DNA of 64,000 bases, from contig CAZIVO010000004.1 in assembly GCA_964542765.1 (NCBI GenBank), forward strand, positions 1 to 64,000. Direction: 5' to 3'. Every line of letters begins with the position of its first letter. Position 1 is the stretch's first letter. This DNA is from CAZIVO01 sp964542765. GTDB taxonomy: Bacteria > Planctomycetota > UBA1135 > UBA2386. The translations under genes and the position numbers were made by a program. Positions 1 to 9,190 of this stretch are shown piece by piece. The notes below the pieces were generated by a model, which worked only from the letters and a program-made list of their open reading frames with translations, was not told where the DNA came from and did no database searches.

Positions 1-1146
1 TGGCGCGACACCAAGAGGGTGCGCCCGCCGCGTGGCTGCGACATGATCGGCGGCGATGGCCCCTTCATCGATTTCCCCTGGGGATGGCAATTCCAGTGGA
101 CTGTCGTCAACGAGGTCACGCCCAGCGGTTATGCCATCTACGGAATCAATCGGCTGGCAGCCGCCAGCCAGGGGCGCGTATTCCTGCTTTCACCCGGCGA
201 CTCCGGTAAGCACAAGTGTGCGATCTACGGCTACTGCCCATTCTGCAGGGGCAATCATGTGCCCTCTCAAGAGGACTATGCCGATGGCCGGCTTCGCGAT
301 CTTGCACCCCTGGCCACATCCCGGACCAAGGCCTACAGCATGGTCGCAGTCGACCCCTACTTTCGAGCTCTCAACCTGGCATGGCGGGATGCCGCCAAGG
401 CAGGCCTGCTGCGCACAACTCCCTCGCTGAAGATCCAGGGAACCACCGCAAAGCCGGATCGCAACCGCGGCGGCCGAGACCTCGGCTTTCGAGGTTCGCT
501 GAGATTCGAACGTCACGCCCGGCAGGCTCAAAAAGCAGTCGCCGACTGTGACAGGATCATCAGCACCCTCGAGGAGGGCATGGCGAAAGCCGCCGAGCAG
601 CCCGCCACCATGGCCCGGCAAGAAGCCATGGCCGCACTGACCCGAGTCTATCTCGAAATCGCGCGGGTCAACCTGATCGGCTTCGCCGCCTGGTGCCGAG
701 AAATTGCCCCGGATCGAGTCGACAAGAAGAAGGCCACGCCCAAACCACCTGAAACTCCCTGGTTCGCACCCGGCGAAACCCCCACCAGGGTGACCTTCAC
801 CACTCTATGCCTGTGCCACGGCGCTCGCGCCTTCTTGAAGCTACACATGCCCGGCGGCAAGACCTTCGATCATGCTCTCATCCAGCTCGATGATGTCATC
901 AACGCATTCATGAAGAAATTCGGGAACACCCCCTATGCGGTCGCCGTGCACCGCGCCGGTATCGCCCGATTCCGCCTCGACACCCACGGAGGCCCGCCGC
1001 GACGCAAACCAAGTTCGAGCATCCTCGACGGACCGATCACTCTGAGCGGCGGCAAGTCCGGCAAGAACTCCGGCCGCGGTATGCCTGCCCGTGCGGGAGG
1101 CTCCAGCACCGGCGGAACCTCCACCGGCCCAACGACAGGGAAATGA
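1..1146 (+). CDS. Hypothetical protein, 5' end outside the window
   Basis: The frame is open from base 1, so the gene very likely starts upstream; a GTG at 19 is the first possible start inside the window. I do not recognise a family. About 70 residues in there is a CPFC pair followed by RGNH, which could bind metal. A charged, probably helical region lies near residues 170-220, and the last 60 residues are low complexity, rich in Gly, Ser, Thr and Pro (GGSSTGGTSTGP). No signal peptide can be judged because the N-terminus is missing. It ends 10 bases before the start of the next gene on the same strand, so the two may be cotranscribed. It is probably a real gene: the frame stays open for 382 codons with normal codon use. 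Function unknown. Confidence 0.6.
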   Translation, partial: WRDTKRVRPPRGCDMIGGDGPFIDFPWGWQFQWTVVNEVTPSGYAIYGINRLAAASQGRVFLLSPGDSGKHKCAIYGYCPFCRGNHVPSQEDYADGRLRDLAPLATSRTKAYSMVAVDPYFRALNLAWRDAAKAGLLRTTPSLKIQGTTAKPDRNRGGRDLGFRGSLRFERHARQAQKAVADCDRIISTLEEGMAKAAEQPATMARQEAMAALTRVYLEIARVNLIGFAAWCREIAPDRVDKKKATPKPPETPWFAPGETPTRVTFTTLCLCHGARAFLKLHMPGGKTFDHALIQLDDVINAFMKKFGNTPYAVAVHRAGIARFRLDTHGGPPRRKPSSSILDGPITLSGGKSGKNSGRGMPARAGGSSTGGTSTGPTTGK

Positions 1147-1156
1147 TCACAGACCC

Positions 1157-2509
1157 ATGAGACCCTCGCCACCGAACCGTCTCATCCTGCCCGCGATCTT
1201 GCTGGCCTTGAACTCCGTGATCCTCGCACCCTCCCTCGCGGCGCAAAAGGAGGTGACCAAGCTGGTCAGCAGACTCAACGTCGCCAACAGCACGCAGCGC
1301 AACACCGCCTACCAAGCATTGTACCGCGGCAAACCACGCGAGGCGATGGCTCTGCTGCAACGGCAACTGCCAGACTTCGAAATCTACGGTCAGGACCTCG
1401 GCCTGAAGTTGCTGGAACGATATCCCGCCAAGGAAGCAGTGCCCGTCCTGCGCAAGCTGGCGAACTCGTCATCACCGTATCTGCAGTGCGGCGCAGCCAC
1501 CTTGCTGTACCGCGCCGGCTTCAAGGACTACAACAAGATCATCACCCGGAACCTCTGGCATCCATCCGCGGATGACAGAAGCCGCACGGCCATGATTCGA
1601 CGCTTGGCCGGCATCGATGATCCGAAGATCCAAGCGGCCATTCGCGACCTGCTGATACCGAAAATCGGTTTTTCGGTCCTGAACATGGTGCTCGAACACC
1701 TCCGTAAAACCGATGATGCGCCAGCATCAAAAACGGTCAAGCGCCTACTCGACGCAAAGGAAACGAGCGGCAGTGCAAGACTGATCTGCTTGGCCTTTCT
1801 GTTCGCCCGGGGCGACACCGAAATGATCGAGGCTCTGGCTCAGGCCATCGCCAAGGCCAAGGCGGTGCACTCCAATGTCTGGAAACTGTTCAAAACCGGA
1901 CCGAAGCCCGACAAGCAACTGCTCGCCGGCATTGCCACCCATGCCGAGAAGACAACCAGCCAGGCATCTCTCGGACTGGCGCTGCCCATCCTTTTGAAGC
2001 ACGATCCCAAGACCGCCATCCCCCTTCTGCGCAAGTTGATGGTCCACAACAAGCCGGAAATCGCCGAAGTCGCCTACGCGACCCTCGCCGCCACGCCCGG
2101 AACTCTGAAAATGAAACAACTTCGCGAAATGCTGGCCTCGGAGGAGCCGCGGCTCAGCCTGTTCGCCGCCGAAACTCTGTGTCGCCGGGATGATCCTTCG
2201 GGGTTGAAAAAGGTGCTCACCCTTGCCGGCAAACCCGGCAAGCACAGGTATCGCGCAGTGCAGATTCTCTCAGGATTTAGGCTCGACGAATCCGTCGCAA
2301 CCATGATCGACGCCTTGGCAGACAACGATCGGAAGGTCCGCCAGCAAGCCTTCGCGGGACTCGACGCGATCCTGCGCAGTCTGTTCCCCTATCGCCGCTT
2401 CGACTTGAACACCACCGGCTACACCCTTGGCGCCGCAGCACCGGCACGAAAACTGGCCATCGCCAAGCTTCATGCCTGGTGGAAAGAACATCGACCGAAG
2501 GGCCACTGA
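1157..2509 (+). CDS. Secreted HEAT-repeat-like protein
   Basis: 450 residues. The frame is open back to 1091, but the ATG at 1157 is preferred because it gives a clean Sec signal peptide: basic MRPSPPNRL, a hydrophobic core LPAILLALNSVIL and a cleavage region PSLAAQ. The mature part is a chain of short paired helices with recurring LLxRxxP or VxxLRKLxxS patterns every 30-40 residues (for example EAVPVLRKLANS, TAIPLLRKLMVH), as expected of HEAT/armadillo-like solenoids. Such solenoids usually bind proteins; no catalytic motif is visible. It follows the upstream hypothetical gene after 10 bases and is followed by the decarboxylase gene after 49 bases. The specific partner is unknown. Confidence 0.72.
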   Translation: MRPSPPNRLILPAILLALNSVILAPSLAAQKEVTKLVSRLNVANSTQRNTAYQALYRGKPREAMALLQRQLPDFEIYGQDLGLKLLERYPAKEAVPVLRKLANSSSPYLQCGAATLLYRAGFKDYNKIITRNLWHPSADDRSRTAMIRRLAGIDDPKIQAAIRDLLIPKIGFSVLNMVLEHLRKTDDAPASKTVKRLLDAKETSGSARLICLAFLFARGDTEMIEALAQAIAKAKAVHSNVWKLFKTGPKPDKQLLAGIATHAEKTTSQASLGLALPILLKHDPKTAIPLLRKLMVHNKPEIAEVAYATLAATPGTLKMKQLREMLASEEPRLSLFAAETLCRRDDPSGLKKVLTLAGKPGKHRYRAVQILSGFRLDESVATMIDALADNDRKVRQQAFAGLDAILRSLFPYRRFDLNTTGYTLGAAAPARKLAIAKLHAWWKEHRPKGH

Positions 2510-2558
2510 CAGACATCGGTCGCAACCAGGCTGACCAGAGCTTGATCACATCAGTTCA

Positions 2559-4031
2559 ATGTCCACGCCAGGCAAGATGGAACCCGAACAACTCCGGATG
2601 CTCGGCCACCGCATGGTGGATTGGGTCGTGGATTATCTCGAGCGCATCGAGTCCCTGCCCGTGCTCTCCAGGGCCGAGCCCGGCGATCTTCTCGCCGCAC
2701 TACCGAAAAAACCCCCGCAAGAAGGATTCGATCCGGGCGAGTGGGATCAGGTTTTCAACGACCTGGACAACCTGATCCTTCCCGGTATCACCCACTGGCA
2801 ATCGCCCAGTTTTTTCGCTTACTTCTCGGCCAATTCATCCGGCCCGAGCATCCTCGGCGAACTCCTCTGCGCCGGCCTGGGAACCCAGGGAATGCTCTGG
2901 GCCACCAGCCCGGCAGCCACCGAACTGGAAATACGCATGCTCGAGTGGCTGGGCGACATGCTCGAATTGCCTCCATCCCTCAAGGGACCTCAAGGAGGTG
3001 GTTGCATCCAGGGCACGGCCAGCGAATCCACCCTGGTGGCGATGATCGCAGCTCGAAAACGTGTGCTCGAAAGCACCGGAGCCGCACCCGACAAACTCGT
3101 GGCCTATGCCTCGACTCAAGCTCACTCCTCTGTCGTCAAGGCCGCGATGATCGCCGGACTTTGCCACGATGCATCGGGAGGCGATGCACTGCATTCGGTC
3201 GCCGTGGACCGGAATCTGGCCATGGACCCTACCGCTCTCGCGCAGGCAATGCAGGCTGACCGGGTCGCCGGACGCATCCCTTTTTTCGCCTGCGCAACCG
3301 TCGGCACCACCTCCTCGGGCGCGGTCGATCCAGTCCGCAAGATCGCAGATATCCTGGCCGAGAGCAATTTCGTGACCGACGGTGGCTGGCTCCATATCGA
3401 TGCCGCCTACGCCGGAGCGGGCTGCATCTGCCCCGAACATCGCCACCTTCTCGAAGGCGTCGAGCAAGCCGACTCGATCTGCTTCAACGCACACAAGTGG
3501 CTGCTCACCAACTTTGACTGCAGTTGCTTTTGGACCCGGGACCGAACGGGACTGATCAACGCCCTCTCTGTGACGCCCGAATACCTGCGCAACCATGCTT
3601 CGGACGCTGGCGATGTCATCGATTACCGCGACTGGCAAATCCCGCTAGGAAGACGCTTCCGAGCTCTCAAGCTCTGGCTCGTGATTCGCCACTACGGCGT
3701 CGAAGGACTGCAAGAACACGTCCGACACCATGTCCGCCTGGCGGAGTTGTTCGCGGAACTGGTGCGTGCGGACGAGCGTTTCGAAATCTGCGCTCCCCCG
3801 AGTCTGGGGCTGGTCTGCTTCCGCCTTCCCGGCGAGGATGCCGATGCGAAAAACCGCGAACTCCTGGCTCGGCTCAACGCCACCGGCGAGGCTTACATCA
3901 GCCATACCACGCTTCCCCTGCCCGCACCCGACGGCTCTGAGAGTTACGTACTCCGGATGGCAATCGGCGCGACCATGACCGAAGAAAGACACGTCCGCGC
4001 AGCCTGGGATCTGATCAGCAGACTCGCCTGA
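2559..4031 (+). CDS. Aromatic-L-amino-acid decarboxylase family (PLP group II)
   Basis: 490 residues, the usual length for group II PLP decarboxylases (DDC, tryptophan/tyrosine decarboxylase). The N-terminus has the family pattern HRMVDWVVDYLE and the conserved TELEIRMLEWLGDML. Cofactor residues are visible: His189 in TQAHSS, Asp281 in HIDAAYAG and the PLP lysine Lys313 in NAHKWLLTNFDCS. It is therefore expected to decarboxylate an aromatic amino acid (Phe, Tyr, Trp or DOPA) in the cytoplasm to the amine; the substrate cannot be fixed by eye. ATG at 2559 is used, and ATG 2577 is an alternative. No Shine-Dalgarno is obvious at either. It converges with the hydrolase gene, whose stop is 7 bases away. 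No amino acid transporter is adjacent. Confidence 0.88.
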   Translation: MSTPGKMEPEQLRMLGHRMVDWVVDYLERIESLPVLSRAEPGDLLAALPKKPPQEGFDPGEWDQVFNDLDNLILPGITHWQSPSFFAYFSANSSGPSILGELLCAGLGTQGMLWATSPAATELEIRMLEWLGDMLELPPSLKGPQGGGCIQGTASESTLVAMIAARKRVLESTGAAPDKLVAYASTQAHSSVVKAAMIAGLCHDASGGDALHSVAVDRNLAMDPTALAQAMQADRVAGRIPFFACATVGTTSSGAVDPVRKIADILAESNFVTDGGWLHIDAAYAGAGCICPEHRHLLEGVEQADSICFNAHKWLLTNFDCSCFWTRDRTGLINALSVTPEYLRNHASDAGDVIDYRDWQIPLGRRFRALKLWLVIRHYGVEGLQEHVRHHVRLAELFAELVRADERFEICAPPSLGLVCFRLPGEDADAKNRELLARLNATGEAYISHTTLPLPAPDGSESYVLRMAIGATMTEERHVRAAWDLISRLA

Positions 4032-4038
4032 GCCGAAC

Positions 4039-5574
4039 TCACCGGCCGCCGAGAAACCGCTCGGCGATCCAATCAGCAACCGTCTTCAAGGCAAGAGGTG
4101 CGAAGGTCTCCTCGATCTTGCCGTACTGGGAAGGTGATCCGGTGACGCAAGTTTGGAACAGGTGGTTCAGCCCGTCCAACTTCACCGTCGTCACATCCTG
4201 ATTGCCCGCTGCCGCCAAAGCCTTCTCGATCTCCGGAAGATTCTGATCGGCGTCCACCTGCAGATCCTTCTCTCCGTTGATGGCCAGCACCGGACATCTC
4301 ACTTCACCGAGGGTCACTCGTGGATTGTGATCAATGAAAACCCTGAACCACCGACTCTCAAGGATGGCAATCTGCTGCTGTACCCAGGGATCACGTGATC
4401 CGAGCCCTTTCTGCTCGAGTTCGCCCAAGTCTTCGTAGCTCTCCTTGAGGAGTGCCGCGAACTTGGTCCGGCGCTCGGCCGCATCCTTCTCTTCGCGCAA
4501 GATCGAATACAAAAGGCGGCGTTGTTCCTCCTGATCATCGAGGCGACCCTGCGAGGCGCCTCCCGCCCGGGCCAAGAGACGACCCTGCAACATCAAGATC
4601 TCCTCGCCACTCACTCCAGGCCCCGCCAGCAGAACGATATAGGCCACATCCTTGGTCTTGGCAGCCACCAGCGGTGCGATCAAACCGCCTTCGCTATGGC
4701 CTATCAGCCCGATCTTGTCGGCATCGATCTCGGTACGGGTCTTCAGGTAAAGCAGGCCAGCGTGTGCGTCCCGGGCGAAGTCATGCGTATCGGCATTCTT
4801 CATCGATCCGGTGGAACTCGCAACACCACGGTCGTCGTACCGCAAGACCGCGATTCCCCGCCGGGTCAGATGATCGGCGAGCACCAAAAAAGGACGGTGG
4901 CCGAGCAGAGCCTCATCTCGGTCCTGCGGTCCCGATCCCGAGATCAGGATCGCCGCCGGGAAAGGCGGCTCCCCCTCGGGCAAGGTCAAGGTCCCTGCCA
5001 AGGTGATTCGAGACTTGTTCTCGGGCGTGCCCTCGGGCTCGAAAGAAGATTCGATGTCACCTTCCGGATCATGGCTATAGGCGACCTCTGCTTCGCGGTA
5101 TGGATAGGGTTTGACCGGCTCTTGCGGTCGCCGCAAGCGGGTCGCCTGCTCCACCTTCTCGAGGGTCAAGGGAAGTTCCGCCCCCTGCGTGAAGATGCCA
5201 GCAATCTCCAGCCCATCCTGCGCGAGTTCGCCCTCGAAGCTCACGCGCAACCTGGCCATCGTGAACTTCACGGTGGAACCTTCGAGAGAAACAGCGTCGA
5301 CCGGCAAGCCGGTTGCAGCCTGGTCGATGCTATCGAATGTGGCCGAGTATCCACCCGAGGGAACGGCCGCCACATCGATGGCGACCCGCAACTGGATCGC
5401 TCCCACCTGCAACGCACCTTCCCAGCGCCCGACAAGGCGAGTGTCCGCAGGCGTATCGCCCTGCGAGCAAACAGTGCCCGGAGCGACGAGCAACATCACG
5501 GCCGATGCCAAGATCTGCAAACTCACCCGCCCCATGGCTCTCGCTCTACCTACCCGGCCATTCGCGTGATCCAT
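4039..5574 (-). CDS. Secreted alpha/beta hydrolase (serine esterase/peptidase-like)
   Basis: 511 residues. The frame is open to an ATG at 5598, which would overlap the upstream stop as TGATG. The ATG at 5574 is preferred because a strong Shine-Dalgarno, GGAGGAGG, sits a few bases before it. A signal peptide follows (LQILASAVMLLVAPGTVCSQ). Residues of about 40-145 form a small beta-rich domain of the kind found before such hydrolases (LVGRWEGALQ). The alpha/beta hydrolase core follows, with LISGSGPQDRD as the oxyanion region, the nucleophile Ser294 in GHSEGG and a late His in LNHLFQ; the acid is probably in INGEKDLQV. It likely hydrolyses esters or peptides outside the cytoplasm. It is cotranscribed with the M28 peptidase gene just upstream. 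Confidence 0.85.
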   Translation of the reverse strand: MDHANGRVGRARAMGRVSLQILASAVMLLVAPGTVCSQGDTPADTRLVGRWEGALQVGAIQLRVAIDVAAVPSGGYSATFDSIDQAATGLPVDAVSLEGSTVKFTMARLRVSFEGELAQDGLEIAGIFTQGAELPLTLEKVEQATRLRRPQEPVKPYPYREAEVAYSHDPEGDIESSFEPEGTPENKSRITLAGTLTLPEGEPPFPAAILISGSGPQDRDEALLGHRPFLVLADHLTRRGIAVLRYDDRGVASSTGSMKNADTHDFARDAHAGLLYLKTRTEIDADKIGLIGHSEGGLIAPLVAAKTKDVAYIVLLAGPGVSGEEILMLQGRLLARAGGASQGRLDDQEEQRRLLYSILREEKDAAERRTKFAALLKESYEDLGELEQKGLGSRDPWVQQQIAILESRWFRVFIDHNPRVTLGEVRCPVLAINGEKDLQVDADQNLPEIEKALAAAGNQDVTTVKLDGLNHLFQTCVTGSPSQYGKIEETFAPLALKTVADWIAERFLGGR

Positions 5575-5597
5575 GTGACCCTCCTCCAAAGAAACCA

Positions 5598-7241
5598 TCA
5601 GCGACGACGCCTTGTGTCAGCATCCTCGGGAACTGCTTGCGGCTTGCGGGGCAAGATCTCATCCCGCTGGGCAGTATGCCAGACAAAGGAGGCGATGATG
5701 GTGGCCGCCTGCTTGAGATCCTCCTCGACGGCATGATCCCAGTTGTCCATGTTCGAATGATGGGTCTTGGTGGAATAGCCCACCGGATCCTGAATGAACT
5801 GAAAACCGGGAAGCCCCACGGCATCGAAGGCCAGGTGATCGGTGCCCCCCGTGTTATTGACCGTAAGCGTCTTTGCATCCAGATCATGGAAAGGCTTCAA
5901 CCAGGCGCGGAAAATAGGAGCCACCGCCTTGTTACCCTGCATGTAGACACCACGGATGCGCCCCGTCCCATTGTCCAGATTGAAGTAGCCTGCCAGCCTT
6001 GCGTGCTCGGGCGTAACATCGGGCGGCTGACCGCCTTGACTCGCCGCGCCACCGAAATGTTCACGCACGTAAGCGCGTGAACCCAAAAGCCCCTGCTCCT
6101 CGCCCGTCCAGAGGGCGATACGGATGGTGCGCCGCGGACCGTGACCAATCTCCGCGGTCAAGACCTTCAGCAGTCGCACCGCCTCCATCATCACGGCACT
6201 GCCGGTACCGTTATCGGTGGCGCCTGTGCCCGAGTGCCAGGAATCGAAATGGGCTCCCAGCATGACAATCTGGTCTCCGATCTTCGGATCGACACCCTTG
6301 ATCTCGGCGATCACATTGTTCTGCATCGGGTCATCGTCGAAATACCTGGTCCGCAACTCCATGCCCAACCGCACCGGCATCCCCTTGGCCAGCAAGCGAC
6401 AGATGCGATTGTAGTGCTCGACCGCCAGGGTGAACTGTGGGATCACCCTCGGAGCTTTCGGGTCCCAGGGACGCATGCGGACAGTTCGCGATCCATCAGC
6501 CGACGGTACCGAAGGCACGGATGCGCTGGACACGAAGATCGTGCCGTAATCTCCCTTGGCATAGCGATCGAGAATCGCCAGCGGGCGCTTGTTGTAGACC
6601 AACTGCAAAACAGCTGCTCGGCGCGCGAAGCCACGGCGAAAATCACCCGAGCGACGGCCCGGCCGGCCCGAAGAGGGCGCGCCTTCCGCCATCGACTTCA
6701 ATTCTGCATCGCCGAATCTCTCGATCTCGCCCCCGAAGGGTTCGCTCACCTCCCGCGGGTCCTCCAAAAGAACGATCTTGTCGCTCAGATCGAGAGCCTT
6801 CAGGTCATCGGCAGTCATGTTGCTCACCCTCACCACCTCACCCTCGACACGCCCCGAAAAGCCGGACGACCATGCCTTCGGCCAGGCGTGGACTGGCCAG
6901 GGATTCTCTCCCAGTGCCGTCATGTTGAAGTAATCGAGTTGCCAGCCCCGACCAAAGGGGCCCCAGGGCTCCAGGTGCGGATGGTCGAGACCCCACTCGG
7001 CAAACTGAGCAACCGCCCACTTGCTCGCGCGCCGAAGGTTCAATGAGCCTGTCAGGCGTGGTCCGTGAACATCACAGATCCAGCTGAGATGCTCCATGAC
7101 CTGACTCTTCTTGAGACCATGGTCGCGCAGGATGGCAATCGCTGCACCATCCAAGGGCTCCCCTTCTTGGGCGCCCAGCGATGTCTCGAACAGGGCGACG
7201 GCGGACAGGAAGCAGGCTGCAAGACCGGACGTATTGAGCAT
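5598..7241 (-). CDS. Secreted M28 family metallopeptidase
   Basis: 547 residues with an N-terminal signal peptide (LAACFLSAVALFETSLGAQ). The middle carries an inserted PA-like region, and the C-terminal half is the M28 aminopeptidase domain. The dizinc ligands and catalytic Glu are all visible: His331 and Asp333 in GAHFDSW, Asp343 in ATDNGTGS, Glu381/Glu382 in WTGEEQGLLGS, an Asp in NLDNGTG and the His pair in TKTHHSNMD. M28 enzymes remove N-terminal residues from peptides; dipeptidase and carboxypeptidase activities also occur in the family. It lies upstream of the alpha/beta hydrolase gene on the same strand with stop and next possible start touching, which suggests one exported peptide-degrading unit. 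An unusual Arg/Gly/Ser-rich linker lies near residues 190-210. Confidence 0.9.
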   Translation of the reverse strand: MLNTSGLAACFLSAVALFETSLGAQEGEPLDGAAIAILRDHGLKKSQVMEHLSWICDVHGPRLTGSLNLRRASKWAVAQFAEWGLDHPHLEPWGPFGRGWQLDYFNMTALGENPWPVHAWPKAWSSGFSGRVEGEVVRVSNMTADDLKALDLSDKIVLLEDPREVSEPFGGEIERFGDAELKSMAEGAPSSGRPGRRSGDFRRGFARRAAVLQLVYNKRPLAILDRYAKGDYGTIFVSSASVPSVPSADGSRTVRMRPWDPKAPRVIPQFTLAVEHYNRICRLLAKGMPVRLGMELRTRYFDDDPMQNNVIAEIKGVDPKIGDQIVMLGAHFDSWHSGTGATDNGTGSAVMMEAVRLLKVLTAEIGHGPRRTIRIALWTGEEQGLLGSRAYVREHFGGAASQGGQPPDVTPEHARLAGYFNLDNGTGRIRGVYMQGNKAVAPIFRAWLKPFHDLDAKTLTVNNTGGTDHLAFDAVGLPGFQFIQDPVGYSTKTHHSNMDNWDHAVEEDLKQAATIIASFVWHTAQRDEILPRKPQAVPEDADTRRRR

Positions 7242-7487
7242 GGGAGGACCTTCGAATGGAGAAGCCGACCGAATCGCGGCGGGTAGGGGCCAGACTAATG
7301 GCTCGGGCCCCGGTCACGAAGGCTACAAGGGGAACTTTGAGCACGGGCATTCGCTGCTTCTTCTACGAACCACGGGTCCATCGGAACCACCCACCCCATC
7401 GCCGCGGCCTCGCGCTCACGTACGGGCAAGGGGAGACGGTTCGAACTCGATGACTGGCCCGCCACCGGCCTGGGACCATCGCTACGG
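7242..7487. other. Intergenic gap, nothing recognised
   Basis: 246 bases between the FAD oxidase stop and the M28 start on the minus strand. I see no terminator with a T-run, no RNA gene and no credible short gene. It probably holds the promoter of the peptidase-hydrolase pair, but no convincing -35/-10 pair was found. Confidence 0.4.
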
Positions 7488-9002
7488 TCAGTTGCCGTAG
7501 CGGGCGTAAAAGCGGTTCTGGAAGAGCCCTCCGGGGTCGTGGCGGCGCTTGGCGGCAAAGAACTCGGCGTGGCGGGGGTAAGCACGCCGGAACTGCTCGA
7601 CGGTCGCGTGCAGACGGTAGGGCAGGTAGTAAGTGCCTCCGAGATCGAGGGCGAGATCGATCATGGCACGTGTAAACGCCACCATCGCGGCCTCGCCAAT
7701 CTCGTTGCGCCGCTGGTTGAACAGCATCACCAAGGCCAACATGTCGCGGTTGGCATAGCACAGGACGGTTTCACGGTCGGCGCGCACGTCGCGCACCGTG
7801 ACGTTCAAAAGGTCAGCATCGTGTTCGGCCACGAGTTCCCCGGTGCGATCGAGAAAAACGCTCAACTGGTCGTGCGGAACGAAGTACTCCTGCAGGATAT
7901 CGGTGGTGTCACCACTGCGATTCGCGTAGACCTCTACGCTCTCGTTCAGCAACTGGTTGCGCGAGAAATACTTTCCCGCAACAAACTCACCGAGCGACTT
8001 CTCGGCGTTCCAACGCAACTTCTTGCCGTAATCGCTACCCGCCGAACCGCGGAACACTGTCCGCTTCAGTTTCTGCAGCCCCGGCACTGTCAGCGCAGGT
8101 AGATTGCCATCCACGGCCGGCGCATACTCGAGCATGTTGACAATAGCCTCGGAGAACAGTCGGTCGGTTCGCACACACAGTCGTGCATAGCCCATCTTGA
8201 TGCCCGGCCTGGCCAGATTTTCGGCGAACGTCGAACCGAGAATATCGCAATCAACGACCTCGCTACGCATGCGGTAGCGCTCGTTCGGCACGACTTCGAG
8301 CACGGCGTCGAGCACGATGCCAAACAGCCCATAGCCACCGAGCACCATTGAAAACAGCTCCGGGTCCTGTGACCGCGAGCAAGTCACAATGCTGCCGTCG
8401 GCTTTCATCAGGCGAAAGTGCCGCACCGTGTCGCAGATCGGCGGCCGGCCGTGCTGCCAGCCATGGCAGTTTGCGCTGAGCGAGCCACCGACGCTGAACG
8501 AGTTGTTGGACTGCATCACCGCGACAGACTTGCCGTGGGCATCCAGGTAGGCGATCACCTCCGACCATCGTGCCCCAGCCTGCACCCAGAGTGTGGCACC
8601 GTCCTCAGCGAGTTGCATGGCGTCGAAATCCAGCATCTCAACGACAATGCCGTCCGGTGTGATCGTATGCCCCCCCATCGTGTGCCGTGCGCCGGCGATC
8701 GAGACCGCAATGCCCTCGGCCTGGGCTCGCCGCAACAACTCAGCAAGTTGCTCCTCCGCCATCGCCGCGTCCGCCGGAATCGCCCACACCTCGGCGACCC
8801 GCGTCGCGTTCATCCTGCTTGCATCATCGACATGCCCGGGCGGCAGCGACTCCCTGGTGTCCTTGTCCTCGAGCGCCGTCGATGCCAGATGCAGCGAGGG
8901 ACCGATCAGGATCGCCGCGACCAGCAGCGCCGGTGCTGCGATCAGCCAGAGCCACTTCGACCGGAGCCTGCGGCGAACGGGTGACGGTGACACCTCCTCC
9001 AT
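7488..9002 (-). CDS. Membrane-anchored FAD-binding oxidase (sugar-lactone oxidase-like)
   Basis: 504 residues. A basic stretch and one membrane segment open the protein (WLWLIAAPALLVAAILIGP), so the rest is probably outside the cytoplasm. The FAD_binding_4 (PCMH) domain follows: VSIAGARHTMGGHT, LWVQAGARWSEVIAYLDAHG, and SFSVGGSLSANCHGWQHG, where related oxidases contact or covalently attach FAD near the His. The C-terminus HDPGGLFQNRFYARYG matches the end of aldonolactone oxidases. It is likely to oxidise a sugar lactone or alcohol with oxygen or a quinone; the substrate is not evident. The gene stands alone between two gaps, with the terminator of the large RNA about 150 bases upstream of its start. 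Confidence 0.8.
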   Translation of the reverse strand: MEEVSPSPVRRRLRSKWLWLIAAPALLVAAILIGPSLHLASTALEDKDTRESLPPGHVDDASRMNATRVAEVWAIPADAAMAEEQLAELLRRAQAEGIAVSIAGARHTMGGHTITPDGIVVEMLDFDAMQLAEDGATLWVQAGARWSEVIAYLDAHGKSVAVMQSNNSFSVGGSLSANCHGWQHGRPPICDTVRHFRLMKADGSIVTCSRSQDPELFSMVLGGYGLFGIVLDAVLEVVPNERYRMRSEVVDCDILGSTFAENLARPGIKMGYARLCVRTDRLFSEAIVNMLEYAPAVDGNLPALTVPGLQKLKRTVFRGSAGSDYGKKLRWNAEKSLGEFVAGKYFSRNQLLNESVEVYANRSGDTTDILQEYFVPHDQLSVFLDRTGELVAEHDADLLNVTVRDVRADRETVLCYANRDMLALVMLFNQRRNEIGEAAMVAFTRAMIDLALDLGGTYYLPYRLHATVEQFRRAYPRHAEFFAAKRRHDPGGLFQNRFYARYGN

Positions 9003-9152
9003 TCGCTCAGGATACGGTGGGCCGCTCCACGATTTAACTTCGATTCCCTGCTCGCGATTGACGTCCTGGCGTCGGCGCTAGCACGGCTGCTGCTGCGACC
9101 GACTTCACCCTTCGTTCAGTATTGAGGTCATCCCGCCAGCGAAGAATTCATT
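9003..9152. other. Leader between FAD oxidase and large RNA
   Basis: 150 bases upstream of the FAD oxidase start on the minus strand and downstream of the RNA terminator. It must contain the oxidase promoter unless the terminator is leaky. No clear promoter elements or hairpins were seen. Confidence 0.35.
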
Positions 9153-9190
9153 AAAGAAAGAAGGGTCCGGAGCCTTTCAGCTCCGGACCC
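9153..9190 (-). terminator. Intrinsic terminator of large RNA copy A
   Basis: On the minus strand a perfect 11-bp stem (GGGTCCGGAGC with GCTCCGGACCC, plus-strand positions 9163-9173 and 9180-9190) closes a TGAAAG loop and is followed directly by TTCTTTCTTT. This is a textbook Rho-independent terminator reading leftwards. It fixes the strand and the 3' end of the large RNA. The stem does not have a matching T-run on the plus strand. Confidence 0.9.

Noticed and set aside
4522..5736. 404-codon plus-strand frame opposite the alpha/beta hydrolase
   Set aside because: Shadow frame with no recognisable domain and no start context.
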